Positions 31,883-40,979 of a stretch of DNA of 64,000 nucleotides are shown piece by piece. The stretch comes from Microvirga pudoricolor (lineage in GTDB: Bacteria > Pseudomonadota > Alphaproteobacteria > Rhizobiales > Beijerinckiaceae). How positions within the stretch are numbered: position 1 is the stretch's first letter; each line of letters begins with the position of its first letter. The stretch spans positions 186,001 through 250,000 of the forward strand of contig NZ_JAFEMB010000004.1 of NCBI RefSeq assembly GCF_016892705.1. The letters run 5' to 3'. Under the pieces are notes generated by a model. The model searched no databases. It saw only the letters and a program-made list of their open reading frames with translations, and was not told the origin of the DNA. The translations under genes were made by a program, and so were the position numbers.

Positions 31883-34800
31883 CGAAGCGAAGGCTTCCCT
31901 CCTGACCAAGGTAGTCCTCACCGAACTGGGCCTTGTACTCGGCCTTCAGCTCGTATCCTGAGGTGCTGAAGATCTGGACGCCACCCGAGACGTCGCCGAG
32001 AAAGTTGGGGAGGCGAGCGCTTGCGTCGTACCCACCGAACGGATCCGTTGATCCTTGCAACCGAACACGGCTGGTGAACTCGTCATCCGTTAGGAAAGTC
32101 ACGCCGACGCTGGCGTATGGGCGGAGCCAAAGCTGCTCGGACAAGTCGATGCGTCCGCCGACTTCGATGTTCGGGCTCGCGGCGAAGATCAGATCCTGGC
32201 GGCGGTCGACCGCCAGAGCGAAACCTGCCGGTCCGGTTTCCATATAGCGCGGCGTGTGGCTGTAGAGGACGTCAAGGTCAAGATAGGGACGCACGTACCA
32301 GGATGAGTACGCGAATTCATAACTCGCCCTGAACCGCGCACCTGCCGTCAGCGTCTCGCTGTCGCTCGTCGTCATCCAGCGCATGGGCCCGACCTCATTG
32401 AGGCGGCTGTGGTCGTACCAGCCGTAGCCGAGGTTGAGGGAACCCGCGAGCAGCCAGTTCCCGAGCTGACGCTTCAGCGACACGGAAACATCAGCGGCGT
32501 CGCCATCCACCTTCGACGTGCGGCCGGTGACCGACAACGACTTGCGTCCGTAGGATGCCGACAAGCCCGTAAACCAATCGGGAGCGAATTCGCGCTGATA
32601 GCCGATCCGCGCATCGACCCCATCAAGCTTGTAGCCAGTCACGTCCGTGGAGCCGAACTGAGAGGTTCGGCTTGCCGTTATCCGGCCCCAGGCGCAGTCG
32701 CCCTCCTGAAGAAGGGTCCCCGCGTCGACGAAGCTCGGACAGCTCATCACGGAGCCGAGGGATGTTCGCGACTGGCTGGTCTGTGCAACGACGGCGCTGC
32801 CGACATCCTCAGGTATGAAGGCGCTCAGGGCCTTCATGTATTCTCCGGCCGAACCGATATGCGCGAAGCGTGCGAAGAGTGGCGCCTGGGCAATGGAGCG
32901 TGCATTCCAAGAGGACTGCAGATGCTGCGCGGCATTGATTTGGTTCCTGGAGAGAGCAATCCCTTGCGGCGATGTGAAGTTGGCACTGGGCGTGATATAC
33001 AGGCTTTGACCGGACCGGCTCACGTCCCAGGTGATCGGAACCACCTCGCTGAGGCGGCCGGGTCCGCTGACATTCGCGCTCGACGTCAACGTCTTGGTGG
33101 CCCGCAATACCTCATAGCGGTCGGGCAGCAGCGCCGAAATCGTTGGAGAGATGGCCCCCTCCACCTCGGCCGATCCCGTCACGCTGAGGCGGCCCGAAAC
33201 AGGCGCCTGATCTGGGCTCTCCTGATCGATCTCGACCGATAGGATACCAGCGGAGGTCTGTTTGAAGTTGCCTGTCAGCGACGTGCCCAGACGCGGCCCG
33301 CCTGCATGGAGCGTGCCTTCGTTCGTGAAAGTTCCTCTGGCGCCGAGATAGAGGATTCCGCTGCCGCTCGCACCAGTCGGATCCACATAGCCGCCCTGCT
33401 GGTTGTTGAACGCATTGACCTCGTTGGTCCTGCCGCTTGCCAGGTCGACGCTCCCTTGGATCATGCCTTGGTTTTCAACAGTCTCACGACCGAAGGAAGC
33501 GGATATAGCCGTGCCCGAGAGCGCGCTGACCAGCGAGCCGCTGTCGATGGTCAGCGTGTTGGAGGCTCCTCCATCGATGCGGACGGCGGCGCCGGTTCCC
33601 GAACCGCCCGAAAGGGTGCCTGCATGACGGATCGTAATGTTTGCACCTGCCTTCGACGGATCGAGGTTCCTGATATTCGCCTGGACGCCGCTTTGAGCGA
33701 ATATGCCGTCGCTGTCCTTGCCGGACGTATCGATCAGACCGCGCGTTTTGATGTCAATGATGCCGCCTTGGCCGATGGTGCCCGACCGATTCTCCTTTCG
33801 GGTCACGTCCTTGACGAAAGCACTGTTCGCGTTGGCGACAAGACCGCCGCCCCCGCCGAGGCTCTGCGCGTGAATGCCGTGCGACTGCTCGCCCGTGGTC
33901 GTGATGGTGGTGAACCCGTCATCGGCAGACGTGACCGTGATCTTTCCGCCGTTGCCGCTCGATCCATTGAGGAACTCGTAGGTCATCGGCTGGTCCGCCT
34001 GTCCACCGCTGTCCCAACTCCCGGCGTAGCCTCCGCCGCCGCCGATGGATTGCAGCACGATTGCACTGGAATCGTTCCCGGTGGTGCTCACGGACGAGCC
34101 CGCAGCGAGCTTCACCTCTATTGCGCCGCCGTTACCGGCTGCCCCGCCCGAGCCGCCAATTCCAACCTTCACCTTGGCGACGCCAACTTCTTTCGTGTCA
34201 GTGTTCCCGCCGAGGCCGCCGCCTCCGCCAATGGATTGCGCAAGAAGTCCGAAAGCGCCTCGACCGGCCGTGCTGACGACCCCCTTGTGGTCGATGGTGA
34301 CGGCTCCGCCATTTCCCCCGACATAGCCTTCGCCGCCGAATTTCAGATCCAGGGACGGTTTCGGGAGGATCGTGGTGTTGGGATTGTAGGTCGCATCCCC
34401 CGACGTAACGGCGCCGAGTTTCTTCAAAAGCTTCTCGGCGGCCTGCAGAGCATCCTGTTCCTCGGTCGACTGGCTGGAGACGAAGTACTGCCGTTTCAGG
34501 GGATCTGCCGCGTTCGAGAAGAAGGTGCCACCTCCACCGCCGATGGATTGCGCAACGATGCCGTGCGCGTTGGCGCCCTGAGTTGAAACCGACCTGGTGT
34601 TGGTAACCGTGACCTGACCGCCGTCGGAGATCGAGGGCTGCGCCTTGGTGGCCTGTCCACCCTTGCCCCCGACGCCGACATTGAGTGACAGCGAAAGAGT
34701 ATCGGCATTGGCCGAAGCGCCGCCAATGCCGCCACCGCCGCCCACGCTTTGCGCAAGAATGCCGAAGGAGGATTGTCCTTCGGTTGCTATCGCCCCATGG

Positions 34801-37800
34801 TTGGTGACGCTGACCCTTCCGCCGAGCCCCCCACCGGCTCCGTTGCCGCCGATGGCGATCGTCGCGTTCAGCTTGTTGTTTCCGTTCGCATAGGCCCCCC
34901 CGCCGGAGCCGCCGCCGCCGCCGACACTCTGGGCCAGGACACCGTACGAATTCGCGCCCGCTGTTACAACCTCGCCGTCATTGGCCAATGTCACGTCGCC
35001 GCCGTTGGTTCCAGCGCCGCCGGAGCCGCCCACACTGACGGTCAGGCCTGCATTGGGAACCTTGATCTGTCCCTTTTCCAGCTCTTTGTTGTACTTCTCG
35101 ATGTTCTCCTTATATCGGCGGGTCGCGATCTGCGTGGCCGCAAAGAAGCCGGCCTTCATGAGTCTTTCGTCGACCGGCTTGTTGCCGTTGAACATATCGG
35201 CATCGAAGCCGACCATGGCGTCCTTGATGCCCTTGAAAAACTTCTTCCGATCAGGCTCGCTGTCGATAACCTTCTTAATGTCCGCATTTATTTTATAGTA
35301 CTTGCTGAACTCTTTCACGAGCTGCGTGAGGTAGCCTATGGTGAAATCGGGTGTGCCCTTCTGCGTCCCCGTAAAGCCTCCGCCCATGCCACCGCCACCG
35401 CCGACGCTCTGCGCCAGGATTCCGTGCGAGCCCTCGGACCTCGTCTCGACGCGCCCTTTCGCGAGGTTGTTCACGGTGACGTCCCCACCTTGTCCTGCTC
35501 CGCCGCCTTTCCCTCCGATGGTCACGTTGGCGGAAAGCGTTCCCTCTCCGCCACCGTTGAAACCTCCGGCCATTCCGCCGCCCTTGCCGATGCTTTGCGC
35601 GAAGATGCCGGTGGAGTTGCTTCCGTTGGTCAGGATGCCGCCACTATTGGTGACGGTAACGGTGCCGCCCTTACCCCCTGCGCCGCCAGACCCACCGATC
35701 GCGATGTTCGCCGTGATGGAATCCGCCAGCGAGAGCATCCCCACATACGTGTTGAGCTGCTTGTTCTCGACTCCGACCACTGTGGAGGTATTGGCAAGGC
35801 CGCCGATGCCGCCGCCTCCGCCGATGCTGGCGGCCGACAGTCCATTGGAAAACTGGCCGCTCGTGGTGAGATACCCGGAATTCGCGACCTTGACGTTCCC
35901 GCCACCGCCGCCACTGCCGCCCGAGCCCCCCAGAGCGACGCTGGCGCCGATGTTCAAAGTCGCGCCGAGGAGCTGGTTACTCGTTTGAGCCGAGGCGGCG
36001 ATGCCGCCGCCGCCGCCGAGGCTGAGCGCTTGGACCGCGCCGGATTGCGTACCTGCCGTGGTGATGCCGGCATTGTTGCCGAGCGTCACGGCTCCACCCG
36101 TTCCGCCCGTACCTCCGCTCCCGCCGAACGCAAACGTCATGGCGATCGACGGCAACCCGCCTGCGGAGAGGACTGTCGCGTTCGCAGTAGCGGATCCGGC
36201 CATACCGCCGCCTCCGCCGATGCTCTGGCCGAGGAGGCCGAACGCGTTTGATCCGGTCGTCTTCAGGTTTGAGGTGTTGGACAGCGTGACGGCGCCGCCG
36301 TTGCCGCCTCCGCCACCATCTCCGCCGATGGCGAGCGTCCAATCCGTGATGATACCAAAGGACGTGCCGGTGGCATCGCCCGCCACCCCACCCTTGCCGC
36401 CCACGCTTTGGCCAAAAATCGCAGCTGAGCCCACGCCCGAGGTCGTGACCGAGCCCCCGTCGGACGGCTCGAGCGTGACGGCGCCGCCCTTGCCGCCAGA
36501 GCCGCCGCCGCCGCCAATGGCGACGGTGAAGCCGAGACCCCCCGACTTCGCCGAACCGCCGACCCCACCGCCGCCGCCGACGCTCTGGGCAAGGAACCCG
36601 AAGGCGTTCTCGCCCTCCGTCTTCACGTCGCCGGAGTTTTGGATGGTGACCGCTCCTCCGTCGCCGCCCGACCCCCCATTGCCGCCCTTTGCGGCAAAGA
36701 AGCCCCATGCGGACTGGCCGCCATCGCCACCACCCTTGATGGTCTGGTTCTTGATGTCATCGGCGATCTGAAAGGCCGCGAGGGCATCCCCGCCACCGAC
36801 GCTCTGGGCCACGACCGCGCTCGCGCCTGATCCGGCAGTCGTGACCGTCCCTTCGTTGACGATCGAGACGCGTCCGCCCGTCCCCGCATTGCCGCCGGGC
36901 GCGCCACCGAAATTCAGGAAGTTGCCGCTGCCGCCGAGACCACCGGTTCCGCCGACGCTTTGCGCGAAAATCGCGAAGGAGTAATCGCCTTTCGTCGAGA
37001 TCAGGCCGTTGTTGGACATGACAACTTGCCCGCCGCTTCCGCCGTAGCCCCCGCCTGCCGTGGAGCCGCCGTCCGGCGTTCCGATGCCGCCGTTTCCGCC
37101 AACGCTCTGGAGGGAGACGGCAGGCGCCCGCGACCCGAGCGTCGTGACGGTGCCGCTATTGGCGACTTGAACGGAAGGATCCGAGGCGGTGTCGTTGGCG
37201 CCTCCACCGGACCCGCCTGACCCGCCGACTTTGATAACGGCCCCAAAGGCCGTGGCCCGCCCGCCATTGCCGCCCGCGCCGCCGACGGATTCCACGAGAA
37301 CAGCCGGCGCATCATCCTGGCTGGTGGAGACGCCGCCCCCCGGCAGGATGCTCAGCTGCGCCTTTCCGAGGGTGCCACCCATCCCGCCGTTCCCAGGCGT
37401 CGAATCGAGAACGCCGCCATCGTTTCCGCCATCTCCACCGCGTCCGCCGAGAGACGACAGGTAGATGGCCAGCGAGTTGCGGCCTTGGGTCTCAATGCTT
37501 CCTCCCAGTGTCAGGCTGGTGATGCCACCGTCGCCGCCGAGATTTCCGTGGGTCGGGAAGGTCAGGAAGCCGTTCGTATCCCCTCCGGCCGCGCCTTGAC
37601 CGCCCTGGGAGTACAGGCGCAGCACCGTCACGGGCGCGCTGTTAGGAGCGCCTGAATTGGTCGATTGAAGGGTTGCTCCCGCATCCACGATCGCCGACAC
37701 CGTTCCGCCCATCCCGGCCTTGGCGGTGCCGGGGCGCGTCTGGCCGAGCAGGAAGTTCCCGCCAATCCCCGACGCGCCACCCAGGCTTCCCAGAGTCACG

Positions 37801-38381
37801 AGGCTCGCCAGCCGTCCTGACGCCATCGAAGCATTCGTCTTGAAGGCAATGTCCCCGCCGCGTCCACCGGCCCCCGGCGGACGGCGCCCGTTGTCGCTGG
37901 AGTCGAGGACCGCATCGCCACCATCCCCGCCTTGGGAGAAAAGCCAGACCAGAGGGAAAGATGCCTGGACACCAGGACTGCCGAGATCCCGCAGCATGCC
38001 TTCATTCATAAACGTGACGGTACTGCCGTTGCCGCCAGGAGCCGCAGCCGCGAGACCGCTGCCCTTCCCGCCGTCACCACCGTAGGACGCCATGTTCACG
38101 ACCCCTACCGTCAATCCGACCTGGGCCTGGATCGTGCCGCGGTTGGTCAAGGCGAGGGGTGCCGGGGTCACCCCGTCCGTCGCATCATCCGTCGAGAAGA
38201 GGCCCGAACTCCCATCGGCGCCGTTCGTGCCGATCGACCTTAGATGAACGCTCGGATAGGTCTTGCCGATCTCATAAAAGATTTGCGCATTTGCGGGCTC
38301 TAACGAGACCAGGATCGAGAAAACAGACACGCTCAGCATGAGGCCTGACGAGACAGGAACGCTGGTATTGATCACGGACAA
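31869..38381 (-). CDS. giant Gly-rich autotransporter (type Va) with outer-membrane beta-barrel
   Basis: A 2170-residue protein. It starts at a TTG (38381); a GTG at 38375 and an ATG at 38339 are alternatives. The signal peptide ends near residue 32 (LEPANAQ). Residues about 45-1600 are a passenger made of long beta-helix-like repeats with GGxGG runs, including many copies of an AQSVGGGGGxGG unit spaced about 45-60 residues apart. One charged, non-repetitive insertion lies near residues 1015-1100 (KYYKINADIKKVIDSEPD). The last about 280 residues form the autotransporter barrel (GDCAWGRITASRTSQFG, then YEFAYSSWYVRPYLDLDVLY), ending in the usual terminal Phe (LRFAVRF). It should be displayed on the cell surface; adhesion or matrix binding is the family expectation, not shown here. 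Confidence 0.88.
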   Translation of the reverse strand: MSVINTSVPVSSGLMLSVSVFSILVSLEPANAQIFYEIGKTYPSVHLRSIGTNGADGSSGLFSTDDATDGVTPAPLALTNRGTIQAQVGLTVGVVNMASYGGDGGKGSGLAAAAPGGNGSTVTFMNEGMLRDLGSPGVQASFPLVWLFSQGGDGGDAVLDSSDNGRRPPGAGGRGGDIAFKTNASMASGRLASLVTLGSLGGASGIGGNFLLGQTRPGTAKAGMGGTVSAIVDAGATLQSTNSGAPNSAPVTVLRLYSQGGQGAAGGDTNGFLTFPTHGNLGGDGGITSLTLGGSIETQGRNSLAIYLSSLGGRGGDGGNDGGVLDSTPGNGGMGGTLGKAQLSILPGGGVSTSQDDAPAVLVESVGGAGGNGGRATAFGAVIKVGGSGGSGGGANDTASDPSVQVANSGTVTTLGSRAPAVSLQSVGGNGGIGTPDGGSTAGGGYGGSGGQVVMSNNGLISTKGDYSFAIFAQSVGGTGGLGGSGNFLNFGGAPGGNAGTGGRVSIVNEGTVTTAGSGASAVVAQSVGGGDALAAFQIADDIKNQTIKGGGDGGQSAWGFFAAKGGNGGSGGDGGAVTIQNSGDVKTEGENAFGFLAQSVGGGGGVGGSAKSGGLGFTVAIGGGGGSGGKGGAVTLEPSDGGSVTTSGVGSAAIFGQSVGGKGGVAGDATGTSFGIITDWTLAIGGDGGGGGNGGAVTLSNTSNLKTTGSNAFGLLGQSIGGGGGMAGSATANATVLSAGGLPSIAMTFAFGGSGGTGGTGGAVTLGNNAGITTAGTQSGAVQALSLGGGGGIAASAQTSNQLLGATLNIGASVALGGSGGSGGGGGNVKVANSGYLTTSGQFSNGLSAASIGGGGGIGGLANTSTVVGVENKQLNTYVGMLSLADSITANIAIGGSGGAGGKGGTVTVTNSGGILTNGSNSTGIFAQSIGKGGGMAGGFNGGGEGTLSANVTIGGKGGGAGQGGDVTVNNLAKGRVETRSEGSHGILAQSVGGGGGMGGGFTGTQKGTPDFTIGYLTQLVKEFSKYYKINADIKKVIDSEPDRKKFFKGIKDAMVGFDADMFNGNKPVDERLMKAGFFAATQIATRRYKENIEKYNKELEKGQIKVPNAGLTVSVGGSGGAGTNGGDVTLANDGEVVTAGANSYGVLAQSVGGGGGSGGGAYANGNNKLNATIAIGGNGAGGGLGGRVSVTNHGAIATEGQSSFGILAQSVGGGGGIGGASANADTLSLSLNVGVGGKGGQATKAQPSISDGGQVTVTNTRSVSTQGANAHGIVAQSIGGGGGTFFSNAADPLKRQYFVSSQSTEEQDALQAAEKLLKKLGAVTSGDATYNPNTTILPKPSLDLKFGGEGYVGGNGGAVTIDHKGVVSTAGRGAFGLLAQSIGGGGGLGGNTDTKEVGVAKVKVGIGGSGGAAGNGGAIEVKLAAGSSVSTTGNDSSAIVLQSIGGGGGYAGSWDSGGQADQPMTYEFLNGSSGNGGKITVTSADDGFTTITTTGEQSHGIHAQSLGGGGGLVANANSAFVKDVTRKENRSGTIGQGGIIDIKTRGLIDTSGKDSDGIFAQSGVQANIRNLDPSKAGANITIRHAGTLSGGSGTGAAVRIDGGASNTLTIDSGSLVSALSGTAISASFGRETVENQGMIQGSVDLASGRTNEVNAFNNQQGGYVDPTGASGSGILYLGARGTFTNEGTLHAGGPRLGTSLTGNFKQTSAGILSVEIDQESPDQAPVSGRLSVTGSAEVEGAISPTISALLPDRYEVLRATKTLTSSANVSGPGRLSEVVPITWDVSRSGQSLYITPSANFTSPQGIALSRNQINAAQHLQSSWNARSIAQAPLFARFAHIGSAGEYMKALSAFIPEDVGSAVVAQTSQSRTSLGSVMSCPSFVDAGTLLQEGDCAWGRITASRTSQFGSTDVTGYKLDGVDARIGYQREFAPDWFTGLSASYGRKSLSVTGRTSKVDGDAADVSVSLKRQLGNWLLAGSLNLGYGWYDHSRLNEVGPMRWMTTSDSETLTAGARFRASYEFAYSSWYVRPYLDLDVLYSHTPRYMETGPAGFALAVDRRQDLIFAASPNIEVGGRIDLSEQLWLRPYASVGVTFLTDDEFTSRVRLQGSTDPFGGYDASARLPNFLGDVSGGVQIFSTSGYELKAEYKAQFGEDYLGQEGSLRFAVRF

Positions 38382-38675
38382 GCTCGCTCACGATGCAAAA
38401 GACTATAGCTTCTTGCCTTTGACGTGATGTACCTGATTTATGCAATACAACTTTGGGGAAGTCGTCAAAATGCCACAATCAAAACATTGTTTTACTACAA
38501 TGTAACATCATTTGATGTGATTTTCCGGTTAAGTGCCGCATTCTTGGACTCCATCCATCTGCCTTGCCAGGATAGAGTTCGCTCCGGCTGCTTCCTTCGG
38601 GGGAAATCGGTGAAGGGAGCAGGCTTCGAGACCCCGAAGACGCCCGCCGGAAGGGCGGCTTTATCGTCGACCAAG
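38382..38675. promoter_or_regulatory. AT-rich upstream region of the autotransporter gene with paired inverted repeats
   Basis: Two palindromes sit back to back: ACATTGT (38484-38490) with ACAATGT (38497-38503), and ACATCATTTGATGT (38505-38518). They lie about 105-135 bp upstream of the start and are likely operators. A minus-strand TTGACG with a downstream GCATAA (spacing 19) is a possible promoter between them and the gene. At 38641-38657 CGCCC/GGGCG forms a short hairpin followed by TTTA just outside the insertion sequence. No gene is seen. Confidence 0.5.
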
Positions 38676-38742
38676 ACTGACCTGACTGGGTGGAATTGGA
38701 CTAGGTTGATTGAGAGAATTGACCTGGAACAAGGAGCCCCCC

Positions 38743-39041
38743 ATGCTGAAGGAGAGGTTTAGTTCGGAGCAGATCATCGCGAAGCTGCGCCAGATCGAAG
38801 TGCAGTTGGCTCAAGGCAAGAGCATCGCGCTCGCCTGCAAGGACGCTGCCATCTCGGAGCAGAGCTACTTCCGCTGGCGCAAGGAGTATGGCGGCCTGCA
38901 GATCGAGCAGGCTCGGCGCCTAAGGATCTGGAGCGGGAGAACGCCCGCTTGCGCCGGCTTGTGGCCGACCTCTCCCTGGAGAAGCAGATCTTCAAGGACA
39001 TCTCGCAGGGACCCGAGGGGCAGCGTCAGCAAAACTTGTAA
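38743..39041 (+). pseudogene. IS3-family transposase OrfA, frameshifted
   Basis: The first about 60 codons (MLKERFSSEQIIAKLRQIEV, then ISEQSYFRWRKEYGGLQIEQ) are a normal OrfA helix-turn-helix. Around 38920 (CGGCGCCTAAGGATCTGG) one base appears to be missing. The original frame then becomes nonsense, while the next frame continues as KDLERENARLRRLVADLSLE and EKQIFKDIS, the leucine-zipper part of OrfA, to a TAA at 39039-39041. AAGGAG precedes the ATG. OrfA is therefore probably inactive, unless the gap is a sequencing error; without it the OrfAB fusion transposase cannot be made. Confidence 0.8.
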
Positions 39042-39061
39042 GCCCCGAGCGACGCCGGCAG

Positions 39062-39835
39062 GTGGTGAGCCGCATTCGGGAGAAGTACGGCCTCTCGGAG
39101 CGCCACGCCTGCCGCCTTGTCAGCCAGCCGCGAGGGGCACAGCGCTATGTGCCCATCCTCGCACTCGCTTCGCAGTATGAGCGGTACGGCTACCGGCGGA
39201 TCACCGCCTTGCTGCAGCGGATCGGCTGGAAGGTGGGGCGGGATCGGGTGCAGCGCATCTGGCGCCGCGAGGGGCTCAAGGTTCCCAAGAAGCACAAGCC
39301 TCGTGCTCGGCTCTGGCTCAATGACGGCTCCTGCATCCGACTACGACCTGAAAGAGCCAATCACGTCTGGAGCTTCGACTTTGTCGAGAGCCACACCCAT
39401 GACGGGAGGAGCCTGCGGATCATGACCCTGATTGACGAGTTCACGCGGGAGTGCCTGGCCCTGAAGGTGGCGCGGCGGATCAACAGCTTCGGGGTGATTG
39501 AGACGTTGGCTGACGTCATGCTGGCCAAGGGCATGCCGGAGCATGTTCGTTGCGACAACGGCCCCGAGATGGTCGCCCGGGCTTTGCGGGAGTGGCTTGC
39601 GCAGCTCGGCAACAAGACACTGTACATTGAGCCTGGCAGTCCTTGGGAGAACGGATACTGCGATAATTTCAACAGTAAGCTCAGGGACGAGTGCCTGAAG
39701 CTGGAGATCTTCTACAGCCTCAAGGAGGCTCAGGTGATCATTGGCGCTTGGCGCGATCACTACAACCGCGTGCGGCCTCACGCATTTTTGGGCTACCGGC
39801 CGCCTGCACCAGTGACACTGGAGGCGATCACATAG
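39062..39835 (+). CDS. IS3-family transposase OrfB (DDE integrase domain)
   Basis: A 257-residue frame starting at GTG (39062). An HTH_21 segment (YRRITALLQRIGWKVGRDRV) is followed by the integrase core with the three acidic residues in FDFVESHTHDG, CDNGPEMVARAL and WENGYCDNFNSKLRDE. The frame is intact. It normally depends on a -1 frameshift from OrfA to make the active fusion; the frame is open upstream of 39062 and overlaps the OrfA end, as expected for this family. Confidence 0.88.
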   Translation: MVSRIREKYGLSERHACRLVSQPRGAQRYVPILALASQYERYGYRRITALLQRIGWKVGRDRVQRIWRREGLKVPKKHKPRARLWLNDGSCIRLRPERANHVWSFDFVESHTHDGRSLRIMTLIDEFTRECLALKVARRINSFGVIETLADVMLAKGMPEHVRCDNGPEMVARALREWLAQLGNKTLYIEPGSPWENGYCDNFNSKLRDECLKLEIFYSLKEAQVIIGAWRDHYNRVRPHAFLGYRPPAPVTLEAIT

Positions 39836-40031
39836 CAGCTACCCACGTCCGCAATCATGCAGTAGGCTCTCAATATGCCTGGTCCAAAACCCCGGTCAGG
39901 TCAGTAGCAGTCGCGATCCTTACTCATGCTCTTCGAGTCCAACACATCTTCTTCGTGAACTCAGAGTGGAGCGATCTGCAATCGCTTGAGTTGGCTTCAT
40001 CCCATAAGTCCGGGCACTGATACCGAGCAGA

Positions 40032-40484
40032 CTATTCGCGCACCAGAATTTTCCAGATGCCGTTGGCGGCTGCAACCACTCGGGTCCCGACGATGAGATC
40101 GGCCTTCATAAAAATAAGCGAGCGTGTCTGGCGCACGACTTCGGCTCGAGACTCGATGAACTCACCGATCTGTACTGCATCCAAAAATTGAACATCCAAT
40201 TGAATTGTCGCATGAGGCTTGTTGCCGGTATGATGACGCGCCGTCATTCCTAGCGCACGATCGGCAAAAGTCATGATCATCCCACCATGGACGACACCTC
40301 GCCGGTTATGATGCTTCGAATCCGACAGGAACGCGAAACGCATTCCACTCTCGGTGGATTTTTGCCAGATTGGGCCGACAAGACCAATGAAGCCGTCGTC
40401 TGCAATAGACACCCATCCATGCGAGGCAGGATCGAAAGGTGCGCTCTGGCGTCCATTGTTTGGATTTAGATCACTAACGTCCAT
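40032..40484 (-). CDS. PaaI-like hotdog-fold thioesterase
   Basis: A 150-residue hotdog-fold protein with the PaaI signature HNRRGVVHGGMIMTFADRAL (the HGG turn and the following acidic residue) and the usual strand pattern after it (ATIQLDVQFLDAVQIGEFIE). Such enzymes hydrolyse acyl- or aryl-CoA thioesters. AAGGAGACC precedes the start. It lies 495 bp away from the MDR gene upstream, so it is probably transcribed separately from the large operon, although a CoA-linked role would fit the CoA-dependent enzymes nearby. Confidence 0.82.
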   Translation of the reverse strand: MDVSDLNPNNGRQSAPFDPASHGWVSIADDGFIGLVGPIWQKSTESGMRFAFLSDSKHHNRRGVVHGGMIMTFADRALGMTARHHTGNKPHATIQLDVQFLDAVQIGEFIESRAEVVRQTRSLIFMKADLIVGTRVVAAANGIWKILVRE

Positions 40485-40979
40485 TCGCTGGGTCTCCTTA
40501 CGGGCTCGATCTTGTGCGGATATCTGCTCGACGAGGCAATTAGCCCCGGTAGTAGTCTGAAGCCAGATGGAAGTGTCGTGCTCTTCCTGAGATCATAAAC
40601 TTCACACATCGACTTAGACTAAAGCGATTGGCCATTCTTGGTTGGAGTCTTGCTGTCTGTCACATAAGGGAAGGTGACGGATCGATGTTGCTCAACGTTT
40701 TCGAATTCGTATAGTATAACTGTTGCTTGTGGTCGAATAGTGCGCATGCGCCAGACTGGCTATTATGATACGCATCACAGTGCTCACCGCACTATAAATG
40801 AGGCAACGAAAGCGACGGCACTGGACGATCGAAACCGAGATGACTACTCGACTAACCGTCGATAGGCTGCCACAGCCACTGCGACGCTGCTAAGCAGTTA
40901 CGATTGGTGGCTTGCTGGGACGGAGCCTTCGCAAGTCTACCGTTGCAGCAATCAATCGGAAGTAAAACGTAGCAACTCA
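40485..40979. other. AT-rich intergenic region, no gene supported
   Basis: About 495 bp with lower GC than the neighbours. Short frames on both strands lack ribosome-binding sites or domains. A short palindrome TGCGCATGCGC occurs near 40742. It probably contains the promoter of the thioesterase gene and the 3' end of the upstream operon transcript. Confidence 0.5.

Larger units (their letters stand above)
38676..39905 (+). mobile_element. IS3-family insertion sequence
   Basis: An element of about 1.23 kb with two transposase frames and imperfect terminal inverted repeats. The left end reads ACTGACCTGACTGGGTGG (from 38676) and the right end, reversed, ACTGACCTGACCGGGG (ending 39905). Both continue with a matching TTGGAC/TTTGGAC block. 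Size, two-frame layout and the DDE domain of the second frame place it in the IS3 family. No target-site duplication is visible beside the ends (CAAG versus AGCA), so the exact boundary may be off by one or two bases or the copy may have rearranged. Confidence 0.85.

Noticed and set aside
32409..36771. Several long plus-strand frames (up to 500 codons) antisense to the autotransporter gene
   Set aside because: They arise from the Gly-rich repeats (read as Pro-rich or Asp/Ala-rich antisense) and show no start signals.
38671..39910. Target-site duplication around the insertion sequence
   Set aside because: CAAG on the left and AGCA on the right do not match at any nearby offset.
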